A program made the translations under genes and the position numbers. Below the pieces are notes generated by a model. It was not told the origin of the DNA, ran no database searches, and saw only the letters and a list, made by a program, of their open reading frames with translations. This document shows, one piece after another, positions 32,604 to 41,012 of a stretch of DNA of 64,000 nt (within the stretch, counting starts at the first letter, position 1; every line of letters begins with the position of its first letter). The stretch spans positions 1-64,000 of the forward strand of contig NZ_FPBA01000003.1 of assembly GCF_900116515.1 (NCBI RefSeq), read 5' to 3'. This DNA comes from Geodermatophilus amargosae (GTDB lineage Bacteria; Actinomycetota; Actinomycetes; Mycobacteriales; Geodermatophilaceae).

Positions 32604-33779
32604 GTGCTGGACGCCGCGACGGAGCGGGACAGGCGGCGACGTCTCGACGCCCTGACCTTCGGGCTGTTCACCGTCGCCCTCGGCACCAACATCCCGACGC
32701 CGCTGCTGCTGGTCTACCGGCGCACCATCGGCCTGTCCGACGCCGACCTCACCGCCGTCTTCGGCTGCTACGCCATCGGGCTGGTCGCGGCGCTGACCGT
32801 GGCCGGGGCGGCGTCGGACCGCTTCGGCCGGCGGACGCTCGTGCTGCCGTTCGCGGTGCTGGCCGGGCTGTCCTCGCTGCTGTTCATCCCCGCCGCCGGG
32901 TCGCTCCCGCTGCTCTACACGGGGCGGCTGCTGCAGGGCGTCGTCTCCGGGGTGGTGTTCTCGGTGGCCAACGCGTGGCTGCAGGAGCTCGCCGGCCCCG
33001 ACGGGCAGCAGTCGGCGGCCACGCGCGGCGCGGTCTCGTCGTCGCTGGGCTTCGCGATCGCCCCGGCGATGAGCGGGCTGCTCGCCCAGTACGGACCCGC
33101 GCCGACGACGCTGCCCTACCTCGTGCACGTCGCCGTCCTGGTGCTCGGGCTCGGCGCGCTGCTGGTGGTGCCGGAGACGGTGCACGAGCGGCGGCCGGGC
33201 CGGCTCATGACCCTCGGCCTGCCGCCGGAGGCCCGCCGGCCGTTCCGGGCGGTGCTCGCGCCCACCGCCGTCGGGGTGTTCGCGTTCCCCGCCGTCGCGG
33301 CGACCGTGCTGCCCCTGCTCGTCGTCCCCGACGGCGTGGGCGTGGCCTACGCCGGCCTCGTCGGCGGGCTCGCCCTGGGCGCGAGCGCGGTGGCCGCGCG
33401 GGTGGGCCGCCGGTTCGAGCGGGGCGCGGCGCCGCTGGGCATGCTGCTCGGCGCGATCGGGGTCGCCATCGGCGTGGTCGCGGTCGTCACGGGCTCGGAG
33501 CTGCTGCTGCTGCCGTCGGCGGCGCTGATGGGCGGCGGGGCGGGACTCTGCCTCACCGCCGGGCTCACGCTCACCGCCCGGCTGGCCCCGCCGCACACCC
33601 GCGGGGCCATGAACAGCGCGTTCTACGCCTTTGCCTACGCCGGGTTCGGCGCCCCGCTGCTGCTCGCCTGGGTCGGCTCGCAGCTGGGCACCGTCACGGC
33701 GCTGTCGGCGTTCGCGGCGGTACCGCTCGCGCTGGCCGCCTGGCTGGCCCTCGAGCTCCGCTCGACGGCGCGCAGCTGA
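32604..33779 (+). CDS. MFS transporter
   Basis: The 391-residue protein has about twelve hydrophobic segments and the MFS A motif GAASDRFGRRTLVL in loop 2-3, followed by YTGRLLQGVVSGVVFSVANAW. The central cytoplasmic loop is HERRPGRLMTLGLPPEARRP. GTG at 32604 lies 58 bp from the divergent cupin. It looks like an exporter, but the substrate cannot be read from sequence. A 50-bp perfect palindrome follows the stop by 13 bases. Confidence 0.87.
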   Translation: MLDAATERDRRRRLDALTFGLFTVALGTNIPTPLLLVYRRTIGLSDADLTAVFGCYAIGLVAALTVAGAASDRFGRRTLVLPFAVLAGLSSLLFIPAAGSLPLLYTGRLLQGVVSGVVFSVANAWLQELAGPDGQQSAATRGAVSSSLGFAIAPAMSGLLAQYGPAPTTLPYLVHVAVLVLGLGALLVVPETVHERRPGRLMTLGLPPEARRPFRAVLAPTAVGVFAFPAVAATVLPLLVVPDGVGVAYAGLVGGLALGASAVAARVGRRFERGAAPLGMLLGAIGVAIGVVAVVTGSELLLLPSAALMGGGAGLCLTAGLTLTARLAPPHTRGAMNSAFYAFAYAGFGAPLLLAWVGSQLGTVTALSAFAAVPLALAAWLALELRSTARS

Positions 33780-33792
33780 GCCCCGGGCCGGG

Positions 33793-33842
33793 TGTGCACC
33801 CATCGGGGTCTCGACGTGCGTCGAGACCCCGATGGGTGCACA
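33793..33842. repeat. 50-bp perfect palindrome between convergent genes
   Basis: The arms 33793-33816 and 33819-33842 are exact reverse complements of 24 bases with only TG between them. Each arm contains TGTGCACCCATCGGGG. It lies between the convergent MFS and aldo/keto reductase genes and could be a bidirectional terminator. Its length and perfection are well beyond the other hairpins in the window, so it may be a dispersed palindromic element. Confidence 0.9.
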
Positions 33843-33857
33843 GACCGTCCCTACCGG

Positions 33858-34883
33858 TCAGTCGAGCGCGCGGGTGCGCTGCTCGACGCCGATCTCGCCG
33901 TAGGGGTAGTCGGCCCAGCCCGGGTCGCTGACCGCGTCCAGCCGTGCGGTCTCCTCGCCGTCGAGCACGAGCCCGGCGGCGCCCAGGTTGCCGCGCAGCT
34001 GCTCCGTCGTGCGCGCGCCGAGGATCACCGAGCTGACCGCCGGCCGGGCGAGCAGCCAGGCGAGCGCCACCTGGGGCATGGTCGCGCCGCGCGCCTCCGC
34101 GACGTCCTGCACCGCGGCGAGCACGTCCCACGTGCGCTCCCGCGTCGCCACCCGGTCGTAGGCCTCCATGCCGCGGCCGGGGTCCTCGCCGAGCCGGGTG
34201 GCACCTGCGGGGCGCTGCTCGCGGGCGTACTTGCCCGACAGCCAGCCGCCGCCGAGCGGTCCCCAGGGAAGCAGCCCCAGGCCGTTGGCCAGGCAGGCGG
34301 GCACGATCTCGGCCTCGACGTCGCGCCCGAGCAGGCTGTAGGAGGGCTGCAGGGTCACCGGGACGGCGAGGTGGCGGTGCTCGGCGAGGTCGACGGCGCG
34401 CTGGACCTGCCACGCGGTGAAGTTCGACAGCCCCGGGTAGCCGATCTTCCCGGCCGAGACGGCGTCGTCGAGGAAGCGCAGCGTCTCCTCCAGTGGTGTG
34501 AGCGGGTCCCAGGCGTGCAGCTGGTAGAGGTCGAGGTGGTCCACGCCGAGCCGGCGCAGCGAGTCGTCGAGGGCCAGGCGCAGGTGGCGGCGGGACGTGC
34601 CCACCGCGTTGGGCTCGTCCCCCATCGGGAACCGGCCCTTGGTGGCGAGGACGACGCGGTCGCGGACGTCGGCCGGGCGCGCGGCCAGCCAGCGGCCGAC
34701 GATCTCCTCGGCGGCACCGGCGGAGTAGACGTCGGCGGTGTCGACCAGCGTGCCGCCGGCCTGGACGAAGACGTCGAGCTGCTCGTGCGCCCCCGCCTCG
34801 TCGGTCTCCGCGCCGAAGGTCATCGTGCCCAGGGCCAGTGCCGACACGGCACAGCCGCTACGGCCGAGGGTGCGCAGCTCCAT
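33858..34883 (-). CDS. Aldo/keto reductase
   Basis: The 341-residue protein is an AKR-superfamily NADPH oxidoreductase. The catalytic tetrad is visible as Asp in LVDTADVYSAGAAEE with Tyr four residues later, Lys in VVLATKGRFPMG and His in DLYQLHAWDP. The cofactor end is VSSVILGARTTEQLRGNLGA. It resembles the YajO/YakC-type group. ATG at 34883 starts the barrel; ATG at 34895 would add four residues, but the nearby GGAGG is too close to it. Confidence 0.92.
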   Translation of the reverse strand: MELRTLGRSGCAVSALALGTMTFGAETDEAGAHEQLDVFVQAGGTLVDTADVYSAGAAEEIVGRWLAARPADVRDRVVLATKGRFPMGDEPNAVGTSRRHLRLALDDSLRRLGVDHLDLYQLHAWDPLTPLEETLRFLDDAVSAGKIGYPGLSNFTAWQVQRAVDLAEHRHLAVPVTLQPSYSLLGRDVEAEIVPACLANGLGLLPWGPLGGGWLSGKYAREQRPAGATRLGEDPGRGMEAYDRVATRERTWDVLAAVQDVAEARGATMPQVALAWLLARPAVSSVILGARTTEQLRGNLGAAGLVLDGEETARLDAVSDPGWADYPYGEIGVEQRTRALD

Positions 34884-35094
34884 GACTCGTTCCATGGCCT
34901 CCAGCAAGCCACAGCTGTCCGGACGGCGCCCGGTGGGGTGAGCCCCCTCCGGGTGCTCCCCCACGCCGGTCAGCGGGTTCGGGGGCGTCACCTGATGGTC
35001 GCCTCCCGGCGCCGTCGAGAGGCTGGCGGAGCCGGCCGGGACCGAGGTCACGTCCCTCCCGGATCCCTCCCGCCGTGGCCCGAGACGAGGCGTC

Positions 35095-36402
35095 GTGTCC
35101 GCTCCTCCCGCCGTCCGAACCCCGCCGTCCGCGGCGGGCCGCGGCCGGTCCTGGCTGGGCCGCCTGGCGCTGCGCCGGATCCGCCGCCGGGGCCTGGACC
35201 CCTCCCGCCTGACGTTCCTCCCGCGGGCCGCGCGCGTGCCGCTGCAGCGGGTCGGCGTCCACCCGGTCCCCCGGCTCGCCGAGCTGCGGGTCAGCGGGCC
35301 CGTGCACCGCCTCGACCTGCCCTTCGACCTCTCGGCCCACCTGGTGACCGGCGCCGCCGAGGCCCGCGCGGTGCTGGCCGACTCCGCGGGCTTCAGCACC
35401 GACGTCCGGCACCTGTTCAGCGGCACCGGCCCGGCCACGGCCGACGACGTCGGGGGGCTCGGCCCGACCGACCCGCCGCAGCACACCCGGCTGCGCGGGC
35501 TGGTGGCGCCGGACTTCACCCGGGCCCGGATGCAGCGGCTGGAGCCGGCCGTCGAGGAGACGGTGGCCCGGGCGCTCGACGAGCTGGCGGCGGCAGGGTC
35601 CCCGGCCGACCTCGTGCGGCACGTCGCGATGCCCGTCCCGATGACGACGATCTGCACCCTGCTCGGGCTGGACGGCGCCGACGAGCAGGTGGTCAGCCGG
35701 CTGGGGACCCGGCGGTTCGACGCCACGGGCGGCACGGCCGGCACCTTCGGCGCGGTCTCCGCGCAGCGCCGACTGCTCGTCGACGCGGTGGCCGCCCAGC
35801 GCCGGGCGCCCGGCGACGGGCTGATCGGCCGGATCATCCGGACGGAGGGGGACGCCGTCTCCGACGCCGAGCTCGCCGGGCTGGCCGACGGGATCGTCAC
35901 CGGCGGCTTCGAGACGACGGCGTCCATGATCGCGCTGGGGACCCTGGTGCTGCTGGGTGACCCCGCCGCAGCCGCCCTGGTGCGCGACGGCTCGCGCCGC
36001 GACGTCGAGCGGGTGGTCGACGAGCTGCTGCGCCTGCTGTCGGTCGTGCAGGTCGCCTTCCCCCGCTTCGCCCGGGAGGAACAGGAGCTGTTCGGCACCC
36101 GGCTGCGGGCCGGCGACGTCGTCCTCGTCTCGCTCAGCGGCGCCGACCGCGACCCGGCCTGGGCCGGCGCGCACCCCGACCGGCTCGACCCGGCCCGCTC
36201 GACGCGCGGTGCGCACCTCGCCTTCGGCCACGGCATCCACCGCTGCGTGGGCGCCGAGCTCGCCCGGCTGGAGCTGCGGATCGTGCTGCCCGCGCTGCTG
36301 CGGCGCTTCCCCGACCTGGCCCTCGCCGTCCCACCCGACCGGCTCCCGTTCCGGCGGCTGGCGTTCGTGTTCGGCGTCGACGCGCTGCCCGTGGCGTTCT
36401 GA
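35095..36402 (+). CDS. Cytochrome P450
   Basis: The 435-residue P450 has an I helix reading GIVTGGFETTASMIALG, ExxR in VDELLRLLSV and the haem-binding loop FGHGIHRCVGAELARLEL. The N-terminus is basic and proline-rich. GTG at 35095 is preceded by GACGAGG. It stands alone between an aldo/keto reductase and a small gene, with no ferredoxin beside it. It is not a close paralogue of the P450 at 24469, judging by the I-helix and haem loops. Substrate unknown. Confidence 0.92.
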   Translation: MSAPPAVRTPPSAAGRGRSWLGRLALRRIRRRGLDPSRLTFLPRAARVPLQRVGVHPVPRLAELRVSGPVHRLDLPFDLSAHLVTGAAEARAVLADSAGFSTDVRHLFSGTGPATADDVGGLGPTDPPQHTRLRGLVAPDFTRARMQRLEPAVEETVARALDELAAAGSPADLVRHVAMPVPMTTICTLLGLDGADEQVVSRLGTRRFDATGGTAGTFGAVSAQRRLLVDAVAAQRRAPGDGLIGRIIRTEGDAVSDAELAGLADGIVTGGFETTASMIALGTLVLLGDPAAAALVRDGSRRDVERVVDELLRLLSVVQVAFPRFAREEQELFGTRLRAGDVVLVSLSGADRDPAWAGAHPDRLDPARSTRGAHLAFGHGIHRCVGAELARLELRIVLPALLRRFPDLALAVPPDRLPFRRLAFVFGVDALPVAF

Positions 36403-36408
36403 GGGTCA

Positions 36409-36447
36409 GCCGGGACCCCCTGAGCGGCAGTCCGCGAAGGTCCCGGC
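36409..36447 (+). terminator. Hairpin after the second P450 gene
   Basis: GCCGGGACC (36409-36417) pairs with GGTCCCGGC (36439-36447) around a 21-base loop, starting 7 bases after the P450 stop. Confidence 0.5.
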
Positions 36448-36514
36448 AGCTTCGTTGCGCACGGAGACCGGGATGCCGCTGTCGCCGTGCCGCGTCGCGG
36501 CCGATCCTGGCGTC

Positions 36515-36766
36515 ATGGACCTCGTCGTCGCCGCCCTCGGCGCCGCACTCCTCGCGATCGCCGTCCACCTGCGCCCCACCGGGACCCCGGCGGGCCGTGT
36601 CCGGCGCGCCGCGGCCCGGCGCTGGCGGGCGCACGTGCACCTCTGGGACGGGGTCCTGTCCCGCGACCCGTGGGCTCCCCGGCCGGCGTCCGGCCTCGAC
36701 GCGCGGCCGCTGCGGTGGGAGGGGGACGCGCAGCAGGGGACCGTCCTGCCCGCCCGCACGTGCTGA
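36515..36766 (+). CDS. Small hypothetical protein with N-terminal membrane segment
   Basis: The 83-residue frame begins MDLVVAALGAALLAIAVHL, a likely single membrane anchor, followed by a basic, tryptophan-containing tail (RVRRAAARRWRAHVHLW). No family recognised and no clear ribosome site, so this is a modest-confidence call. Confidence 0.4.
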   Translation: MDLVVAALGAALLAIAVHLRPTGTPAGRVRRAAARRWRAHVHLWDGVLSRDPWAPRPASGLDARPLRWEGDAQQGTVLPARTC

Positions 36767-36785
36767 CGCCGGGCGGCGCCGGAGG

Positions 36786-37610
36786 TCACGGCCCGGCGGT
36801 CAGGGCGGCGAGCTCGACGACGGCGTCCACGAGGGCCGCGCCGTCGAGCAGGACGGCGTCGTTGTGGTCGGCCCCCGGCACCTCGACGCGGCGGTGCAGC
36901 CCCGCGGCGGCGTCGGCCACCCGCCGGCTCTGCGACGGCGGCACGATCGTGTCGGCGCCGCCGTACACGACCGTCGTCGGCACCCGGACGCGGGCCACCT
37001 GCTCGGCGACCGGGTAGCGGTCGCGCAGCAGCAGGCGGACCGGCAGGAAGGGGTAGTGCTCGCTGCCGACGGCGGCCAGGTCGACGAACGGGGACCGCAG
37101 CACCAGCCCCGCCGACGGGTGCTCCACCGCCAGCTCGGTGACGACCGCGCAGCCGAGGCTCTCGCCGTAGTAGAGGAGCCGGTCCGCAGGAACCCCGGCC
37201 TCCTCGAGGAGCCAGGCGCGGGCGGCGCGGACGTCGAGGGCCAGCCCCTCCTCGCTCGGGCTGCCGGGGTTGCCGCCGTACCCGCGGTAGTCGAACAGCA
37301 GCACCGCCAGCCCGGCCGACGACAGCGCCCGCGCCAGCGGTGCGCGCAGCCCCCGGTGCCCGCCGTTGCCGTTGGCGACCAGGACGGCGGGCGCGTCGGC
37401 GGCCGGCCCGGGCACGAACCAGGCGCCGAGGGAGAGGCCGTCGACGGTGGTCAGCCGGACGTCGCGGCCGCCGGGGACGGCGTCGGCGGCGGCCGGCAGC
37501 GGTCCGTCGTCGGGGAGGTAGACCAGGCGCCGCTGCAGCGCCCACATCAGACCCACGAGCAGAGCCAACAGGACGACGACGACCACCGCCGCCCGGAGTC
37601 CGGAGCGCAC
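36786..37610 (-). CDS. Membrane-anchored alpha/beta hydrolase (BEM46/ABHD13-like)
   Basis: The 274-residue protein starts with a membrane anchor (GLRAAVVVVVLLALLVGLMWAL). A serine hydrolase domain follows: LVANGNGGHRG at the oxyanion hole, FDYRGYGGNPGSPSEEG, nucleophile elbow YYGESLGCAVV, Asp in VVYGGADTIVPP and His in VPGADHNDAVLL. This is the BEM46/ABHD13 pattern, with the catalytic domain probably outside the membrane. GTG at 37610 is chosen to start just before the anchor; an open extension to 37703 would overlap the divergent gene. Substrate unknown. Confidence 0.83.
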   Translation of the reverse strand: MRSGLRAAVVVVVLLALLVGLMWALQRRLVYLPDDGPLPAAADAVPGGRDVRLTTVDGLSLGAWFVPGPAADAPAVLVANGNGGHRGLRAPLARALSSAGLAVLLFDYRGYGGNPGSPSEEGLALDVRAARAWLLEEAGVPADRLLYYGESLGCAVVTELAVEHPSAGLVLRSPFVDLAAVGSEHYPFLPVRLLLRDRYPVAEQVARVRVPTTVVYGGADTIVPPSQSRRVADAAAGLHRRVEVPGADHNDAVLLDGAALVDAVVELAALTAGP

Positions 37611-37690
37611 GGCGCCAGGATGCGCTCCCGCTCCACCGGTGCCGGACGAGGGCCTGTTCGCGGCCGGAGTCTCTTCGTAGAGTCCCCCCG

Positions 37691-38635
37691 GTGGAGGAGC
37701 CACGCGAGCAGGAACGCGGCGGGCCGGTCCGGGGGGAACAGCGGGGGACGGCGACGGCCGGCCCTCCGCCTCCGGACCTGGCCGGCTACCGCGGGGCGGT
37801 CGACGAGGTCGTGCGGCACCTCCGCGACGGGACGGCCGACCCGGGCCGGGCCGCCGGACCCGTCCTCGCCCGCGCCGCCGCGACCCCGGAGCTGCGCGCG
37901 GTCCTCGACCGCGTCCCGGGTGGTGCCGACGTCGCGCTCGAGCGGATCACCCGCCAGCTCTCGGGCTTCCGGCCCAACCCGCGGTCGAACGCCACGAACC
38001 CGGCGACCCTGCTCCGGATCGCGCTGCTGCAGCAGATCGACGTCGCCTGGTGGGGGTCGGTGCCCCCGTTCGCCGACGACGAGGCGGTCCGGCGGTCCCC
38101 CCAGCTGACGGCACTGGCACCGCTGCGGCGGCAGCACCGGCTCGCCTTCCGCTACCGGCTCGGCACCACCGCCCTGCCCGGCCGCGCCCGCAACTACGCC
38201 GTACGCCGGTGGTCGCCCGACCGCGAGCCCCGGTCCTCGGGCCTGAGCTACCCACTCGCCCGGCCGGCGATGGTCGGGCTGCTCAACGAGGTCGCCGGCC
38301 GGTTCGCGGCGGCCGCCCGGCCCTGGCGCGGCACGATGTGGGTGAACTGCATCGTGCGCAGCACCGCCGTCCAGCAGCGGCTGCAGCAGCTGGGGTACTC
38401 GGCGCTGCTCCCGAGCGCGCACTGCACCGGGCACGCCGCCGACATCGAGATGGCCTGGCTGCGCCGGCACGGCGTGGCCCCGGCACTGGAGGACGTCCTG
38501 ACCGCCTACCGCGACGACGGGGTGCTCAACGTGATCGACGAGGGCCAGGCCTGGCACGTCTGCCTGTCGCCGGCGCACGCCGGCAGGTACGCGGCGGCGG
38601 CACCGGCCGCCCCCGGGACGTGGGGACCCGCCTGA
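37691..38635 (+). CDS. M15/LAS-type zinc peptidase-like protein
   Basis: The 314-residue protein has the LAS metallopeptidase signature SAHCTGHAADIEMAWL (His244 and Asp251 as zinc ligands) and a later WHV with His289, the set used by D-Ala-D-Ala carboxypeptidases of the M15/VanY fold. A conserved-looking region SGFRPNPRSNATNPATLLRIALLQQID precedes it. There is no signal peptide, so action on exported peptidoglycan is not assured. The stop overlaps the AsnB start by one base (TGATG), so the two are translationally coupled. GTG at 37691 is the likely start. Confidence 0.75.
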   Translation: MEEPREQERGGPVRGEQRGTATAGPPPPDLAGYRGAVDEVVRHLRDGTADPGRAAGPVLARAAATPELRAVLDRVPGGADVALERITRQLSGFRPNPRSNATNPATLLRIALLQQIDVAWWGSVPPFADDEAVRRSPQLTALAPLRRQHRLAFRYRLGTTALPGRARNYAVRRWSPDREPRSSGLSYPLARPAMVGLLNEVAGRFAAAARPWRGTMWVNCIVRSTAVQQRLQQLGYSALLPSAHCTGHAADIEMAWLRRHGVAPALEDVLTAYRDDGVLNVIDEGQAWHVCLSPAHAGRYAAAAPAAPGTWGPA

Positions 38636-40218
38636 TGTGCGGGATCGCCGTGGTGCTCGGGGCGGGCGCCGGCACGCAGCAGGCGCTGTTCGACGGCATG
38701 CTCGACTCGATCTCACCCCGCGGCGAGGTCGACGAGGTCCTCCGCGCGGACGACGCCCTGCTCGGGACCGCCCGGCTGCGCATCGTCGACCGCGAGCACG
38801 CCGTGCAGCCGTGGACGTCCGGGGACGGGCGGTGGGCGCTGTGCTTCAACGGGGAGGTCTTCAACCACGGCGAGCTGCGCGCCCGGCTGCACGCCGAGGG
38901 ACGGACCACGCGGTCGGAGAGCGACACCGAGGTGGTCCTCGAGACCGTCCTCGCCTGGGGCGAGGAGGCGCTGCTGGCGATGCGCGGCGAGTTCGCCTTC
39001 GCCCTGGTCGAGCGGGACACCCGCCGGGTGTTCCTGGCGCGCGACCCGGTGGGGGTGAAGCCGCTGTACTGGGCGGTCGCCGACGGCCGGCTGCACGTCG
39101 CCTCGGAGGTGAAGGCCCTGGTCCCGCTCGGCGTCGCCGTCCACGAGGTCCCCCCGGGCCACTGCGGCTGGGCCGGCCCCGGTACCCAGCCGCTCCTGCA
39201 CCCCTACCTCGACCTCTACCGGCTGGGCGAGGACCAGCCGGAGCTCACCGACGTCGAGCAGGCGGCGGAGGCGCTGCGGACGACGCTCACCGACGCGGTG
39301 CGCATCCGGGTGGACACCGACCTGCGCGTCGGCGTCGTGCTCTCCGGCGGGCTCGACAGCTCGCTGACCCTCCTGCTCGTGCAGCGGCTGCACCCCGACT
39401 GCGTGGCCTTCACCGTCGGGGCCGAGGGCAGCGAGGACCTGGCCTACGCGCGGCGACTGACCGCCGACCTGGGTGTGGAGCACGTCGTCGTCCCCGTCCG
39501 GCCCCGCGAGCTGGGGCTGCGCGACGTGCGGGAGGCGATCCGCGTCTCCGAGCTCACCGAGTACGGCGACATCATCAACGCGGTCGTCTCGCAACGGCTG
39601 TTCGCCGCCGTGCACCGGGCCGGCGTGAAGGTGGTGCTCACCGGCGACGGGTCCGACGAGCTCTTCGGCGGCTACGCGATGTACCGCCGGGTCCCCGGGC
39701 AGGACGCGCGCCGGCTGTTCCTGCACAAGATCGGCCACCTGAGCCGCACCGAGCTGCAGCGGGTCGACCGCACCTCCATGGGCCACGGGGTCGAGGCGCG
39801 GGTGCCCTTCCTCGACGTCGAGATGCTCGACCTGGCCATGCGGATCCCGCAGGAGCTCAAGCACCGCGACGGCTACGAGAAGTGGATCGTGCGCCACGCG
39901 TTCGCCGACCTGCTGCCCGGCTACGTCGCCGCGCGGCACAAGAACCCGATGTCGCACTCCAGCGGCCTGCACGAGCGGATCCGGCTGTTCCGGCCGCTGT
40001 TCCCGCGGATCTACGACGGCTACGGGTACCGGTGCGCCGCACCGCTGCAGCGCGACTTCTCCGAGGTGCTCAAGGACCACGACTACGACCTCGACGCCGC
40101 CGCGGCCAGCACCCCGCGGGACCTGACCGTCGCCGAGCACGCCCGTGACCTCGCCGGGGCGCTGCGCTGGAACCTCGCCGCCCTCGTGCGCCGTCCCGCC
40201 GACCGGGCCGGCGGCTGA
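38635..40218 (+). CDS. Asparagine synthase (glutamine-hydrolysing), AsnB-like
   Basis: The 527-residue protein begins MCGIAVVLG, so Cys2 is free after methionine removal to act in the class II glutaminase domain (about 1-190). The synthetase domain follows with the ATP-PPase loop VVLSGGLDSSLTLLLV and LTGDGSDELFGGYAMYRR. This is the layout of AsnB, which amidates aspartate using glutamine and ATP. AsnB-like proteins also amidate peptides and cell-wall precursors, and the coupled LAS-type peptidase makes a role other than free asparagine synthesis worth considering. Confidence 0.88.
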   Translation: MCGIAVVLGAGAGTQQALFDGMLDSISPRGEVDEVLRADDALLGTARLRIVDREHAVQPWTSGDGRWALCFNGEVFNHGELRARLHAEGRTTRSESDTEVVLETVLAWGEEALLAMRGEFAFALVERDTRRVFLARDPVGVKPLYWAVADGRLHVASEVKALVPLGVAVHEVPPGHCGWAGPGTQPLLHPYLDLYRLGEDQPELTDVEQAAEALRTTLTDAVRIRVDTDLRVGVVLSGGLDSSLTLLLVQRLHPDCVAFTVGAEGSEDLAYARRLTADLGVEHVVVPVRPRELGLRDVREAIRVSELTEYGDIINAVVSQRLFAAVHRAGVKVVLTGDGSDELFGGYAMYRRVPGQDARRLFLHKIGHLSRTELQRVDRTSMGHGVEARVPFLDVEMLDLAMRIPQELKHRDGYEKWIVRHAFADLLPGYVAARHKNPMSHSSGLHERIRLFRPLFPRIYDGYGYRCAAPLQRDFSEVLKDHDYDLDAAAASTPRDLTVAEHARDLAGALRWNLAALVRRPADRAGG

Positions 40219-40258
40219 CCGGTCCCGCGCGGTGCCGCGCACGTGGCACCGTGACGCC

Positions 40259-40540
40259 ATGTACATGGTGCTCGAGTACTCGCTGGCCGACGACTACCTG
40301 GAGCGGCGGGCCGCGCTGCGCGAGGAGCACCTGGCGCTCGCCGGGGCGGCGCACGAGCGGGGTGAGCTGCTGCTCGCCGGCGCGCTCCCCGACCCGTTCG
40401 ACCGCGCGCTGCTGGTGTGGACCGCGGAGCGCGAGGTGGTGGAGCGCTTCGCGGAGTCCGACCCGTACGTGGTGAACGGCCTGGTCACGTCGTGGACGGT
40501 GCGGCCGTGGAACGTCGTCGTCGGGGGGCAGGGGTCGTGA
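40259..40540 (+). CDS. YciI-like family protein
   Basis: The 93-residue protein is a small ferredoxin-like alpha/beta domain of the YciI family: MYMVLEYSLADDYLERRAALREEHL, GELLLAGALPDP, FAESDPYVVNGLVTSW. The conserved pair is Asp in ADDYL and His in REEHL, positions used in the proposed active site. Function of the family is mostly unknown. It overlaps the next gene by four bases (GTGA). Confidence 0.85.
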   Translation: MYMVLEYSLADDYLERRAALREEHLALAGAAHERGELLLAGALPDPFDRALLVWTAEREVVERFAESDPYVVNGLVTSWTVRPWNVVVGGQGS

Positions 40541-41007
40541 GCGCCGGCTTCCCGACCGTCGCCGAGCTCGCCGCCGAGGAGGACGAGCTGCGGTTCCCCT
40601 CCTTCACCAACGACGACGCATGGGACCTCGGCTCCGCGCTCGTGGCCACCGCCCGCCGGGCCGACGCACCGGTGGCCGTCGAGATCCGCCGCAACGGGCA
40701 CCGGCTGTTCTCCGCCGCGTTGACCGGCGCCACCCCCGACAACGCGTCGTGGATCGCGCGCAAGGCCCGCGTGGTGCACCGCTTCGGGCACAGCTCGCTG
40801 TACGTCCGGCAGACGTGGGTCGAGCGCGGGACGACGTTCGAGGAGTCCTCGGGGCTCGACCCGCGGCGGTACGCGGCACACGGCGGCGCCTTCCCCGTGC
40901 TGGTGCGCGACGTCGGCCCCGTCGGCGTCGTCGTCGTGTCCGGGCTGCCGCAGCTGGAGGACCACCGGATGGTCGTCGCCGCCCTGCGCGCCCACCTCGG
41001 CGGCTGA
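40537..41007 (+). CDS. UPF0303 / HbpS-like heme-degrading-domain protein
   Basis: The 156-residue protein matches the UPF0303 family: LRFPSFTNDDAWDLGSALVATA, APVAVEIRRNGHRLFSAAL, GATPDNASWIARKARVVHRFG and YAAHGGAFPVLVRDVG. The fold is related to HbpS/GlcG proteins; databases often label it heme-degrading-domain without direct proof. GTG at 40537 overlaps the YciI-like stop. No promoter is visible between them, so they are one unit. Confidence 0.87.
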   Translation: MSAGFPTVAELAAEEDELRFPSFTNDDAWDLGSALVATARRADAPVAVEIRRNGHRLFSAALTGATPDNASWIARKARVVHRFGHSSLYVRQTWVERGTTFEESSGLDPRRYAAHGGAFPVLVRDVGPVGVVVVSGLPQLEDHRMVVAALRAHLGG

Positions 41008-41012
41008 GTAGC

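Noticed and set aside
31074..33803. A 909-codon minus-strand open frame across the esterase and MFS genes
   Set aside because: It is a frame shadow: no domain pattern, extreme Arg/Gln/Gly content, and recognised genes on other frames at the same place.
38635..40218. Reading the AsnB gene as part of an N-acetylglutaminylglutamine amide osmoprotectant cluster
   Set aside because: The acetyltransferase/ligase partner that defines such clusters is not in the neighbourhood.
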